Part shown: positions 10,261 through 21,852 of the stretch, piece by piece
How positions within the stretch are numbered: position 1 is the first letter of the stretch
Layout: the number at the start of each line of letters is the position of its first letter
Source of the DNA: Clavulina sp. PMI_390
Lineage: Eukaryota; Basidiomycota; Agaricomycetes; Cantharellales; Hydnaceae
DNA length: 64,000 bases
NCBI GenBank assembly: GCA_015039315.1
Contig: WIDE01000077.1
Location: 95,826 to 159,825, forward strand
Reading direction: 5' to 3'
Program-made: the position numbers and the translations under genes
Notes under the pieces: model-generated
The model's database searches: none
Told to the model about the DNA's origin: nothing
What the model saw: only the letters and a program-made list of their open reading frames with translations

Positions 10261-12376
10261 CTACGGCGAGATTGAAGCTGCAGCAGCGAGTAGTGTGTTT
10301 TTGAGCGCCACAGGTGCGTCAGCTACGAGAAGTATTTATCAATAATAGGTCTAATGCAGAACAAGGAAAGTATCGCTTACCCCATGCAGGGAGGAACAGA
10401 CTCAGATCATCAAGATAATCAAGAAGTAATTCAATGGAACGGCAATAACTGATCGATAGCTCAGCGGTGTGTTGCGCTCCAGGTCGTTGTAGTTCGCGAG
10501 AGAGGATTCGGACTGCATTCATCATGTGAACCTGAAATAATCCGTCAATTTATGTTAGAAGGGAGAGTAGGATCGAAGATACTCACCGCATTGACCATAC
10601 CCACATGAAGGCGTCTGTTACCTCGGGCATTATCACAGATTTCGACGAGTGCTTGGACACAGTGGAACATTTTCCCCCTCGCCTCCGCATCTTCATGCGC
10701 ACGGAGACTGTGCAAGATGAGACCGCTCCCATAGAGGACGGAATACGCAAGAATAATATGGGGATTCACTGTGCTAGAAGCTTCAAGAGGTGCGAGGCCA
10801 CGATTCTCGAAGAGCAAAAGTGCAGGCATAGGCTTGACGTGGATCTGCTTTTCTATAGCACGGTACTCTCCCTCGGAACCACGGAGACCGTGTTCTAAGA
10901 TAGTCAAAATGATAAGCTTTTTAAGGAAGAGAGAAGATGACATACCAGCAACAAACTGGGCATAGTTCCGCGCCCGCCTGTAAGTCCTCAAAACTAATGC
11001 TTTCAGTCGGAGCTCAAAACGCCAGACCTCCTCTTCAGTCATTGCGATCTAATAGGGGAGTCAACAACCGATGGAAGTAAGCGATAGTTAGCGAACCTTG
11101 TCATTTTGGGATTCAGTATGAGCTCCCTCTGATGCAAGGGACCATCCTTCGTCGTCAGCGTCATAAGAAAAAGCAGGAGAGAATCCACATAGTAGAGGTA
11201 AGGCTTGACCCAGAGCAAATATCGTATGTGCCAACCGAATCCGGTCGTTGGCTTCAACTTTGTCCTTGGGTGGAGGGAGAAGGTGTTCACTGGGTGGTGG
11301 GGGGTCGCCTTCTTTCCTGCGTTTGAGTGAGAGGTCGAGGCCACATGCGACTGCAAAATGGCCAGTGGCACCAGCCAGCGCCAAGCATTCAGCTATACGC
11401 CGTTCTCTAGCCAAGAACACACCCAATATAACATTCGCCCACAAGAAATGAATGTGACGATCTGCAAACATGAGTGACTGCTGGAGGAAGTAACGGGTGC
11501 GTCGAAGGAAATGGGGCTTGAAGGCTGCTAAAGCACCTCCGGCGCTGGTGCATGCGCCGAGATAACATACGTTGAGAAGACAAGGATGGATGGCCTCTGG
11601 GTGGGGAGTTGGGAGGGAGAGGCAGTAGATGAAATGGGGAATGTCAGCCAAGAAATGCCATTGTGAACGGAATGGAAGGAATAAATTGATCCTGTATGTG
11701 GATGGTCGATGATGAGACCCCGATTCCGAGTCGGCATAAGAGCTAGCGAACTCACAATGTGATTGATAACGAATGCGGCAAGTCGTGAAAATCGTCTAAT
11801 TGAGCCGACTGTAACTCTTGCTCGACGGCGCTCTGCGTAATGAGAACATTTATTGACGCGTCCTTCCGCGATTCTCGCCTGAACTCGGGGCTGGAGCCTA
11901 GTTGTTGTCTCGTCCGATTCGCTAGTTCGAGGATCTGTCTGGGCTTTGGGGCATTCCCCAACCGTCCGATCCGCTCGTAGAGTTTCTGAGATACGAGAGA
12001 TAAGCTGTGCGCCGACGAGAGAGTCAGCTTGTGAGTGATCAACTCTAATTCTAGTATCCGCGCTTCGAGGACACCGGCTACCGTAAGGCGGCGGGCTTTC
12101 GCAGTATAGGCACACTTTTTGTCGAGGCGGTAGCACCGCGAACAATAAGGTTGCAAGCCATCACACTTCTGAATAGAGGCAGAAAAGGTTAAGAAAAAGT
12201 CATATAGATCTCGTCAGACCGAAGCAAGTAAAGAAAGATAGGAAAGAAAACATTCGCCGCCCAACGTTTGAAATGTGCCGGAAAGGTCTGCGAATCACGT
12301 GTAACCAACCGAAAAAAAATACACTTACAATCCTCTGTCGTCGACACGGAAGGCAAGCAGCTCCTTTGTCCAACAT
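10261..12376 (-). CDS. Zn2Cys6 fungal transcription factor TF4
   Basis: 559 residues, exons 12329..12376, 11756..12168, 11097..11691, 10946..11048, 10587..10894, 10381..10531 and 10261..10322. Zinc cluster CLPC + KCDGLQPYCSRC + C, linker 14 residues. It has the shortest exon 2 of the set (413 nt), the loss being in the acidic region between the coiled segment and LPHSLS. TF3-TF6 subgroup hallmarks are present: AIEKQIHVKP, HEDAEARGKM and CDNARGNRRLHVGM. Exon 4 begins IAMTEEEVWRFELRLKAL. The tail is ALKNTLLAAAASISP. All splice sites are GT...AG, and nothing suggests inactivation. Confidence 0.91.
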
Positions 12377-13197
12377 TGCGTTAACAATGTGTTCGTAGCC
12401 GCCAGCTTTGACCCGGAGATTCGAAGCCCCGAGAACTGGCGCAGCAGACAAAGCTGACGCTCTAGGGTAAAACTGATTTCCCTGCTATTAGAGCGAGCTC
12501 TCGTTCAAGTATGACGTTGCAAGGCAGAGGTCGTCAGGGCATGCTTGCCATAGCTCGTACGCCGCCATGTCAATCCTTCGCCGCCGCGATCTGATGGGGC
12601 AGGGCTGGCCGAGGTTTCGGGACATGCCAAGAGGAAGCGGGTCCGGGAGAGTTTACGTGATCATCCATGACGTCACCTAGGCCACGTTCGGCCTTCCCTT
12701 CCTGCGATGTGTAGGTCTCCAACTTTTTAGGCTCACAAAACAGTGCCAGAAAATTATGTTTGTAGGTGGTTCAATACCCAGTCAGCGTGCCACACTCGAA
12801 TGCTTCATTCATATAACCTCACGTATGGCGCCGATTATGAATTCCGCTGACGAGTGATTCACCAAGAAGGCACTCGAATATGGCTCATTGCCTCGGTCAA
12901 TCCTCAGCTTCCTTGGCGCCTTATGAATCGAACCCGTGCCACCTTGAACTTTCAAACAGCCCGGAACAATCACCCTAGCCCCGCTCACTTCTACATAACT
13001 TTGTTCAGGTTACCATACTTTTTCGCCAACCCTAAAGTATAACTTTGATACAAATAGAGGTGCCAAAGATAATGAGGAATAGTGAGCGTATATCTTAAGC
13101 ATAATGACTGAGGACAAATCGCTTTAGGGATGGTAAGAGCCCAGGCAAGGAACAAACTCGCAGTGTCCCGCGATACTTGCATCTAATGCTTGAAGCG
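12377..13197. other. Intergenic region TF5-TF4
   Basis: Promoter of TF4 and 3' flank of TF5. At 12603-12620 the string GGCTGGCCGAGGTTTCGG resembles an element upstream of TF6, TF7 and TF8. No gene is supported here. Confidence 0.45.
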
Positions 13198-15361
13198 TTA
13201 TGACGGGAGGGCGGCTGCTGCGGCGAGCAGAGTGTCTTTGAGCGGCACAGCGGCATCCGCTAGGAAAAATGGGGAGTATCAATTGACGGCGCATAACGAA
13301 TTGCTTGACGAGAGAGAATCACCCACCCCACGCTGGGAACATCAAGGTCATGTCATCGAAATAGTCGAGGAACAGCTCAATAGAATGGCATAACTCTGTC
13401 GACAACCGAGGATTCTTCTCTGGATTGGATCGTTGTAGTTCGCGGGCAAGGATTCGCACCGCGTTTCCGATGTGAATCTTGAGGCAATATATTAGTTGAG
13501 ATCACGATGCGAAGCGGGAGAGGGGAATACTTGCCGCGTTCACCATAGCGACGTGAAGGCGTCGGCTGCCTCGTGCGTTATCGCAAATATCAATGAGGGC
13601 TTGGATACATTTGAACATTTTTCGCCTTGCCTCCACATCTTCATGCGCACGCAGGCCGTGGAGAAGTATGCCACTCCCATAGAGAGTGGGATGTGCAAGG
13701 AGAAGTTGAGGATAAGGTGAGTCTAGGGCTTCAAGAACTTGAGCGCCACGTTTGTCAAAGCGTTGAAGAGCAGCCGTAGGCTTGACATGGATGTCTTTTT
13801 CTATTGCCCTATATTCCTCCTCGGCACCACGGTATCCGTGCTCTACGACGCTAGTCAGTCTGTGGAAACACGCTTGGCGGAAATCGAAACAAGGTACCAG
13901 CGACATAATCAACGAAATCCTGCACTCGCCCAAAGGTTTTCAGGATCATGGCTTTGATATGGAGTTCGATGTGCCAGACCTCCTCTTCCGTTAGTGCCAT
14001 CTATAAAGACACCTCAGTAACTGACCAGACCCTAATGGTACCAGAACGAACCTGGGTGTCTGGATGGAGGGAAGAAATTTTCTCTAATACACGGGACCAT
14101 CCGTCATCTCCAATATCGTAGGTATACGCGGGAGCGTATGGGCCCATTCTAGATAAGCATTGGCCCAGACAAAAGATCGAGTATGCCAGTCGAACCCGGT
14201 CGTCGGCATCAACTTTGTCGGTCGGCGGAGGCAGGAGATATTCAGTCTGGTGCAGGTTGTTCTCATCTCTAGCTGAGTTGCTTGGGAGGATGAGGCCACA
14301 TGCTACAGCAAATCGACTGGTGCCACCAGCCAGAACCAAGCATTCTGCTAATCGTCGTTCCGAACCAAGAAACACGCCCAACACAATGCTGGCCCATAAG
14401 AAGTGGATCGGTCGGTCGGCAAATGCGAGTGACTGCTGGAGGAAATGGCGAGTCCGTTGGAGGAAAACAGACTTGAAGGGTGCTAGATCACCTCCAATAC
14501 TAGCACACGCGCCAAGATAGCAGGCGTTTAAAAGACAAGGGTGGATGGATTCTGGGTGTGAAGCCGGAAGGGAGAGACAATGAAGGAAGTGAGGAGTGTC
14601 AAGCAACAGGTAATAGTGTGGACGAAACGGATGGAATAAACGTATTCTTTGGGGAATCAGGTGAGAATCCCGAATTGATGGAGAGGCTTGGATGCTTACA
14701 ACATGTCTGATAAAGAGGATGGTAGCTCTTGTAAATCCTCCAAGCGAATCGACTCCAACTCTCGCACAATGTCAGTGAGAGGGGCGCGGAGACCTGTTCG
14801 CGGTCCATCCCTATTCTCACTCCCTTGCTGCAATTCCCCATCCTCATGAGGAGCCGGGGGTACGTGATTGTGGGGATATTCCATTTCCTGGGGCATATGT
14901 TCATGGTTTAGGACAGTCCCCAAGCGGCTGATCCTCTCCTGGAGTTTCTTGGACACCAATAAGAGACTATGTGCCGATGATATAGTCAATTTGTGAGTGA
15001 TCAACTCAAGTTTTACGGTCCGCGCTTCGAGAGCGGCACCTAGAGAACGGCGCGGAGCTCCGGCAGAATAAGCACAGTTTCTACCAATGTGGTGGCAGCG
15101 TGAGCATTGGGGCCTCAAGCCATCACATCGCTAAAATGCAGCAGTGAAGTCAGAAGATAAATTCCAACACGAAATCAAGGGAATAAAGGAGGAAAATTTT
15201 GAGGCGCTGAGGGTATTGATGGGGGTGCCGGCTCGAGTAGATAAGTAGTTGACGCAAGAATTACTCACTGCCTTTAGCTTTCGACATTGGAGACATGCTG
15301 CTCCTTTGTCTAGCGGTGTCTTTGGACTGGAAATAAATCTTGACTGACGCCTTCGATTCAT
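13198..15361 (-). CDS. Zn2Cys6 fungal transcription factor TF5 (ancestral start lost)
   Basis: Exons 15269..15361, 14700..15130, 14052..14646, 13898..14000, 13535..13842, 13327..13477 and 13198..13259 give 580 residues. The codon that is ATG in every other copy is CCG here (15314..15316). The frame stays open upstream to an ATG at 15361, adding MNRRRQSRFISSPKT before PLDKGAACLQC, so a basic 16-residue extension would precede the zinc cluster. Intron 5 begins GCAAGT after AACGCG where paralogues have GTGAGT, a GC-AG intron. The zinc cluster is otherwise complete (RCDGLRPQCSRC, with Lys to Arg before Cys3). It belongs to the TF3-TF6 subgroup (EKDIHVKP, CDNARGSRRLHV). Whether the new start is used is unproven. 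If not, the gene is translationally silent or starts at a non-AUG codon. Confidence 0.85.
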
Positions 15362-15949
15362 TGGTCGTAGGCTCCGAGTGTGTTTGGGTCAGGCACCGCG
15401 ATAATGTGTTGCAGACTGCTATATGAGCCAAGCCCTCGGCCAGGCAATTGAGCGCTATTTCCTCAAGGACAGTGGTGAAAAACGGGCTATCATGATGTGG
15501 CGGTACACCCGGCTCGCCGGTAGTTGGGTGTCCCCAGTCGGATCGGTGGGCAAGGATGACCGATGTCTTGGGAAGTTGGCAGCAGACCGACGACGAACCT
15601 GTTACATCACAATCACACCGTCACGCCTGACTCTCATCATTCCACTCTCTACTACACCGAACTTTTCGTTGGCGTACGCATCAACTGCACCTGCTCCTGA
15701 TGAATCCTCACTCCGTTGTTCTGTCGACGCCTACACATCATGATTCTATCACTCGTTTGATTTCGTCAGGGTGGTGCGAAAGCTTGCCACCTTTCGCCAG
15801 GTATAGTGGTATCGGGGAGGACACACAGTTGGCAAAGCACGCTATGGATAACATCCGCCGGATTATAAATTCAATAGGGTAATATCTATAGGATTTGTTG
15901 AAAAAAAGCCCATCCGGGATATTTCGTTGGTTTGCGGTCTGCGAAGTGC
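15362..15949. other. Intergenic region TF6-TF5
   Basis: Promoter of TF5 and 3' flank of TF6. TAGGCTCCGAGTG at 15368-15380 is identical to a TF6 promoter string. It sits 52 nt above the lost ancestral start but only 7 nt above the new upstream ATG. Further up, 15406-15460 resembles the block shared by TF6, TF7 and TF9. No gene is seen. Confidence 0.5.
15406..15460 (-). promoter_or_regulatory. Conserved upstream block of TF5 (AGCGCT type)
   Basis: Contains GTTGC, then TATATGAGCC, AAGCCC and GGCAATTGAGCGCT in the same order as the blocks above TF6, TF7 and TF9. It is the most diverged copy. It is called as regulatory because order and spacing are kept while the surrounding sequence differs; function is inferred. 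Confidence 0.35.
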
Positions 15950-18061
15950 TCAGCTTGCCGATAGTGAGGTCACTGCAGCGAGGAGAAGGCTCTTGAGCGT
16001 TATAGGGGCATCAGCTAGGAGATTTGAAGCATTTGCAGCGTTTATCAATTAATTGCAGGCCAGACGCATATAGAAGGAAAACGTCTCACCCCATGCTGGG
16101 AACATCAAAGCTAGGTCATCAAAATAATCGACAAGCAATTCAATGGAGTGGCATAGCTCCATCGACTGCCTGGGGTTATTTTGCATGTCGGATCGTAGTA
16201 GCTCATGGGCGAGCACTCGTGCCGCGTTCGCAATATGAAGCTTGAAGTAATGCATTAGTTGCAAATAGGAGATCAAGATCGAAAAAACTCACTGCGTTTA
16301 CCATGCTGACGTGAAGGCGCCTGTTACCTCGTGCATTATCACAGATCTCAACGAGTGATTGGACACAATGAAGCATTTTTCGCTTTGCCTCTGCATCTTC
16401 ATTCGCACGCAAACTATGCAAGATCAGACCACTCCCATAAAGAATGGGATGGGCAAGTACAGTCAGGGGAATAACGGTCCCAATGTTCGAAGCCAGGAGT
16501 AGTGGGAGAACGCATTTTTCGAGGAGTTGAAGAGAAGCAGACGGTTTCATATCGGCCTGATTCTCTAACGCTCTGTATTCCTGCTCACAGCCATGGTGGC
16601 CATGCTCTGAGATAATGGTCAGACTACGATAATACGATAGAGGGGTATTGAAAATATACCAAGAACATGCTGCGCATATTTCCGTACCCTCCCAAAGGTC
16701 TTCAGGATCACGAATTTCATGTGAAGCTCAAAGTGCCAAACCTCCTCCGTTGACATATTGAGCTATGAGCGTATTTCAGCAGATTACGATGGTATCAGGC
16801 TCACACTCATAATGCGTACCTCGGCGTCTGGATATCCTGGAGAAACTGCCTCTAAGACGTGAGCCCATTCATCGTCGTCCGCATCATAAGTAAATGCGGG
16901 TGCGTGAGGTCCTAGCATTGACATGCAATGACCTAGGACAGAGATACTATGCTCCAGCCGAACACGCTCATCAACTTCGACCTTATCCTTGGGCGGAGGG
17001 AGAAGGGATACATTTTGACACAAGCTATCGTTTTCTTTTTTGGCCCTGCTTGGTATATTAAGACCGCATGCCAATGCGAGTCGACCAAAACCACCAGCGA
17101 AGGCCAAGCATTCGGCTAGCCGACGTTCTGAGCCCAAGAAAATCCCCACGACACCACTAGCCCACAAGAAGTGGATGGGACGATCGGCGAACATGAGAGA
17201 CTGCTGGAGGAAATGACGAGCGCGTCGGAGAAAAATGGGCGTGAAGCGTGCCAGGCCACCTCCAATACTGGCGCATGCACCAAGGTAACATGCGTTCAAA
17301 AGGCAAGGGTGTATGGATTCTGGGTCAGATGCTGGGAGTGAAAGGCAGTGGCGAAAGCGCGGAATGTCGGGCCGGAAACAATAGTATGGGCTAAACGGAA
17401 GGAACAGACTGATCCTGCGTAATGGAGATAGGCATCAGAGGGCCCCAGGCTGATAGGAGTGCCTGTATACCCACAATTTATCCGATAACGAGGACGGCAA
17501 GTCATGAAAGTCCTCCAATGGAACAGAGTGCAATTCTCTCTCAATAATGTTCTGGTTGATGGAAGCCACTTTTGATGCATCCTCACCCTCAGTTTCGGCG
17601 TTTACTCGTCGGCTCTGCCTACCTTTGGAAGGAAGATTTGCAGGTTTGATCACACTTGTTTCGCTGGGCATTGCGTCGGACTTTGGCACATTGCCCAAGT
17701 GTTCTATCCTCTCTTGGAGCCTCTTCGACAGGAGAGAGAGACTGTGCGCCGACGGTATAGTTAACTTGTGGGCGAGTAGCTCTAGTTCCATGGACTGTGC
17801 TTCAAGGACGTCGACTAGAGGACGACGTCGGACCACGGCAGAGTAAGCACAATCTTTGCTTAGGCGATGGCAGCGTGAACACTGCGGCTTCGCACCATTA
17901 CACTTCTGTGGGCGGCATGGGACATTAGAAGACAAATCCCGACTCATCAAACGAAAAGAAAGGTGGAGTGGATAACAAAAAGATGAGAACAGCGGGAAGT
18001 AGAATGTACGCACAGTCTTCAACTTTCGACACCGGAGACATGCCGCTCCTTTGTCTAACAT
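15950..18061 (-). CDS. Zn2Cys6 fungal transcription factor TF6
   Basis: 568 residues, exons 18014..18061, 17475..17905, 16820..17414, 16660..16762, 16293..16606, 16090..16240 and 15950..16014. Zinc cluster CLRC + KCNGAKPQCSRC + C, with Asp to Asn and Leu to Ala changes in the loop before Pro that could alter DNA contacts. The linker is 14 residues and LEAQ replaces LEAR. Exon 5 is 6 nt longer and exon 7 is 3 nt longer than in most copies, both keeping frame. Exon 5 (ENQADMKPSASLQLLEK) is the most diverged of the TF3-TF6 subgroup but keeps CDNARGNRRLHVSMVNA. The tail is ITLKSLLLAAVTSLSAS. Intact. Confidence 0.9.
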
Positions 18062-18740
18062 TGTGATCTAAATTCTCTGGCGCTTGACGTTTGTGATTGA
18101 GAAATCTAGGCTCCGAGTGCGGTTGGTGTGGCCACGTTTGTTGTTGGCGGGTCACTCTATCCTCACGCTGCGGAGTTCGTCCATTCTGGGCTACCCCGGG
18201 TTGCGTCGTAAGACGGGTTGTCAAGGCAGGTTGCTATATCTGGGATATGGGGCAGTTGTCGATCGCCACTGGTAATAAGCGCCCGCTGGTTATAGGATGC
18301 TCAGGTGGGCAAGGCTGGCCGAACACCTTTAGTAGGGGAGCGTAAACATCTGCGGAAGACCACCTACCAGCAAACCAATTGTATAAGGACTGACAGCAAT
18401 TTATCACATGTTTGGTGTACGGGAATCCTGGACGGATTGCTTTCTCGATAGGCAGAAAAGCACATATTCTGATACATCCACCATGCTTCCTGCTTGAACA
18501 ATGGAATCATGATCACTGTGCCGAACAAATTTGGTTCGCAGCTCAGCGAGTGTAGTCCTGTTCCCTCTCTTCACTGGCCGGCCATGAGTTTTGCATCAGA
18601 TTTTGTGTTTTGTGAGCGGAAACAATAATAGTCGGAGTGACAACCTTCACGTGGTTATGCACTTAAGGGCTGGTTGACGGCTTCGGTAGAGGGGACCTTG
18701 CCTTATCGTAATCATTTTGATAAGTATGTGCGATAAGATG
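18062..18740. other. Intergenic region TF7-TF6
   Basis: Carries the TF6 promoter (TAGGCTCCGAGTG at 18107-18119 and the block at 18229-18290) and the TF7 3' flank. Overlapping plus-strand ORFs near 18084-18345 have no motif and cover the conserved non-coding block, so they are not called. Confidence 0.5.
18229..18290 (-). promoter_or_regulatory. Conserved upstream block of TF6 (AGCGCCC type)
   Basis: Reads GGTTGCTATATCTGGG, then GTCGATCGCC, then GGTAATAAGCGCCC (18271-18284), about 170-230 nt above the ATG. The same three parts occur in order above TF7 and TF9. A GGCTGGCCGA string follows at 18313. It is likely an ancestral promoter element. Confidence 0.45.
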
Positions 18741-20878
18741 TTAGGATGATAACAAGGTCGCTGCGGCAACAAGAGAACCCTTTAATGGTAAAAGCACATC
18801 CGCTGAACAAGGAACCCAAAAAAAACGACCAGCATTAGTGGTCGACAATCAGAGTCCAAATACGAATGATAGCAGCACGTACTCCACGCTGGGAAGAATA
18901 TCATGGTGTCGTCAAGGAAGTCGAGTAATAATTCCATGGAGAGACAGTAGCTGGCTAAGATTTTTGGGTTTTCTCTAGATTTTGATTGAGTGAGCTCGTG
19001 AGCGATGAGGCGGACGGCGTTCATCATATGAACCTGTGGGTAACACGCTGAGTAATTTGTGACTGCGAAATGGAAGATTGTATTCTCACTATACATATCA
19101 AACCCAGATGGGGCCGCTTGCAGTTTCGAGTATGGGTGCAGATATCCACGAGGCCCTGCAAACATTGAAGCATTTTTGCCCGAGACTCTGGATTGTGTGC
19201 CGCCCATAGACTGTGGAGAACCAACCCGCTGCCATAAAGGGCGGCATATCCAAGAATAATGCTGATATCGAAAGTATTCGAAGCTCGAAGAGCTTGGATC
19301 CTACGCAGGTCAAATAGTGGGCGGAAGGATTCATGCTGCAAACGAATTTGGGTCTCAATAGAGAGGTATTCTTCTTCCCGGCCGAGGTGTCCGTTTGCTG
19401 AGAGGATTGGAATAAGGATCAGGGCAAGAGATCATATACAATGAAGCGGAGAACATACCAACGACAGAACGAGCAAAACTTTTCACCCGTTCAAACGTGT
19501 TCGTAACCAAGACCTTGAGGTATACCTCTAAACGCCAAAGCTTTTCTTCCGGAAGTGACACCTAGAAAGCGGTTTGATCATCAAATAATGTTCCAATGCG
19601 TAACAGAACTGACATTGCCATTTTGGGTCTCAAACAAGCCCTCCTTTGAGAAAGGTGACCACCAATCCTCAATGGGATATGACGCAGGGAATCCGAGGTG
19701 GGGAAGCGCCTGTCCCCCAGAATACAGCGCATGTGCCAGCCGAACTCGATCATCTGCTTCCACTTGATCCTTGGGAGGGGGCAGAAAATGTTCGTCCGCG
19801 GTTGAATCGACATTCCCACTGATGGAATAAGCAGGGAGGCCCAACCCACAGGCGACTGCGAGACGAGTGATCGCGCCAGCAGTTGTCACAGCCTCCACCA
19901 TCCGCCGTTCTTTCCCGAATACAGCAGCCATGATAATGTTAGCCCACAAAAAGTGAAGCATTCGATCAGCAAACATAAGAGATTGCTGGAGAAAGTGGCG
20001 AGTGCGTTGGAGGAAGTATGGAATATAGGGGTTCAGGCCGCCTCTATTACAAGCGCACGCGGCAAGATAGCAAGCGTTGAGTAGGCAAGGATGAATGGAT
20101 TCTGGGTGGGAGGGGGGAAGAGGAAGGCAGCGAATAAAGTGGGAAATGTCGGTGAGGAAATAGTAGTGGGAGCGGAATGGAAGAAATAGGTTGATTCTGC
20201 GTAGTGATGGTCAGGAATGCCCAACACACAATGCGTAGTGGGTGATACATACAGGCGAATCGACAATGAGAGAGGCAGGTGTTCCAACCTTGACAAGTCA
20301 GATGAGCGTAGCTCGTCCTCAACAACTTTCTGAATAGCAGGGAGGTTGTCGAGAGCAACATCCTCGGCTAGGACTTCCTCGCTTCGCTGCCGCCATTCAT
20401 TTTCTTGGGAAATTGGAACTGTCTGCAGCCCAAACGATGTCGCTGCAGGAGGCAATTGTCCAGGTTTGGGGGGAGCCCCAAAGCGTTTTATCCTCTCCTG
20501 AAGTTTTCTGGATAGGAAATGAAGGTCGTAGTCCGCCGAAATGTTTAATTTGTGGGCAATCAGTTCTAGCTCCATGGTTCGCGCCTCGAGAGCGTCGGTG
20601 AGTGTACGACGCCGAGCGAGGACAGAATATACACAAGTTCTACCGAGACGATCGCAGCGTGAGCACTGAGGCTTCAACCCATCGCACTTCTATAGGGTTG
20701 CAAAGCAGTGAAAAAATGAGCTCAACTTCGGCATTTGGGCCAAGGCAGGGAAACGAAGGATGCAACGATCAGAAAGCTCAACGAAGATTGCTGCCTGAAT
20801 TCATCTGTAGCTTCCCGGGTCGACGCTCACATTTTTTTTCTTTCGGCACTGGAGACACGCCTCTCCTTTGACTAACAT
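18741..20878 (-). CDS. Zn2Cys6 fungal transcription factor TF7
   Basis: 563 residues, exons 20831..20878, 20253..20689, 19614..20196, 19459..19561, 19090..19397, 18883..19033 and 18741..18802. Zinc cluster CLQC with a very basic stretch RKKKN before KC, then KCDGLKPQCSRC + C. Linker 14 residues. TF7 defines the TF7-TF9 subgroup: ACACNRGGL in exon 3, EKLWRLEVYLKVLVTNTFERVK in exons 4 onward, TQIRLQHESF and CTHTRNCKRPHLGL in exon 5. The intron 6 junction keeps phase 1 but changes Gly to Thr at the join (TGG A|...AG|CG). The tail is LLPLKGSLVAAATLLSS. No inactivating change found. Confidence 0.91.
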
Positions 20879-21852
20879 CGTTTGAACTATGGCCTTCGCT
20901 TAAAAGCCTCGATGCTGGGAGTTAAGATACTGAGTACGTCCCTTTAGCCACGTCCGTAGTGTACCAACACTAAGGGCGGGAGCATCAAACAGACGAGCTG
21001 TGACGTGATAAATTTGCGATAGAGAGAGATGGTTTGTGCCAAGCAGAGGCGCCGCACCAGATATACTTTGGACTTCCAACCACTCTCTTTGTGGGGGTGG
21101 CGTTACAAGAGAGCTTGTGTTGGTGTGTTGCCATATCTGGCGCGCCCTGAGGCGATCGTCATAGGTAATAAGCGCTCATCAGACGACCGGCCTAGCCGGT
21201 GTTTCGGACCTGTTGCATGGAGGCAATAGTTTAGCAACACCGTGACCTCCTTGCGTTACAAGTCGGTCACACTTGTCACTTTCGTTCCTTCCCTCTGGTC
21301 AAGACAGCAGTCTTGATTTATTAAACCCACAATGTCGTAATAGGCAGAAACCTCGAAATCGCTCTTCTTGTGCGCCGCGCCAATGTGAAAGACGTGGCTC
21401 TGGGTCGGGTACTCTAGGCATTCATCATCCGACCACTATATATATGAAGGATTTCCCTAACCATCTTACCCTCAATCGAGACCTTGTCTATCCAGAAACC
21501 ATGGGGATAGCTCATCGGCCCCTCTCGCGTCTTCTCTCCTTCGATCTTCTCCGACATCTACACCGTATGGGCTCTAAGTCTTGAAGGCCTGAAATTACCT
21601 GTAGCGTCAACGTTCCCTTCTTTTGCGCGTATGCCACCAAAAGAGAGAAGAGATACTGCACATTGTAGGTCGAAAAGCGAGATTTCTAATATGTATCGTA
21701 ACAATAACTATCTGACTGGCTACCTCGCATACAGTGGCGGGGCCATAGGGCAGTTAGGAACAACTGACAGCTTGGACAAACGAGACCATGACTCGGTGTG
21801 ATCAGTCTAATAAAGAGCGTGCACTGAGTGGAGTACTTGCTACCCAGGATGC
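20879..21852. other. Intergenic region TF8-TF7
   Basis: About 970 nt holding the TF7 promoter elements and TF8 3' flank. A plus-strand ORF at 21273-21584 does not use a conserved start and has no motif. I see no gene here. Confidence 0.5.
21126..21208 (-). promoter_or_regulatory. Conserved upstream block of TF7 with inverted repeat
   Basis: GTTGCCATATCTGGCGCG, then CGATCGTC and GGTAATAAGCGCTC (21164-21177), then the inverted repeat CCGGC-CTA-GCCGG (21187-21199) and TGTTTCGGA. It lies 250-330 nt above the ATG. The first part matches TF6 and TF9; the last part matches TF8 at 20 of 22 positions. The CGG/CCG content fits a binuclear-cluster site, but binding is not shown. Confidence 0.45.
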
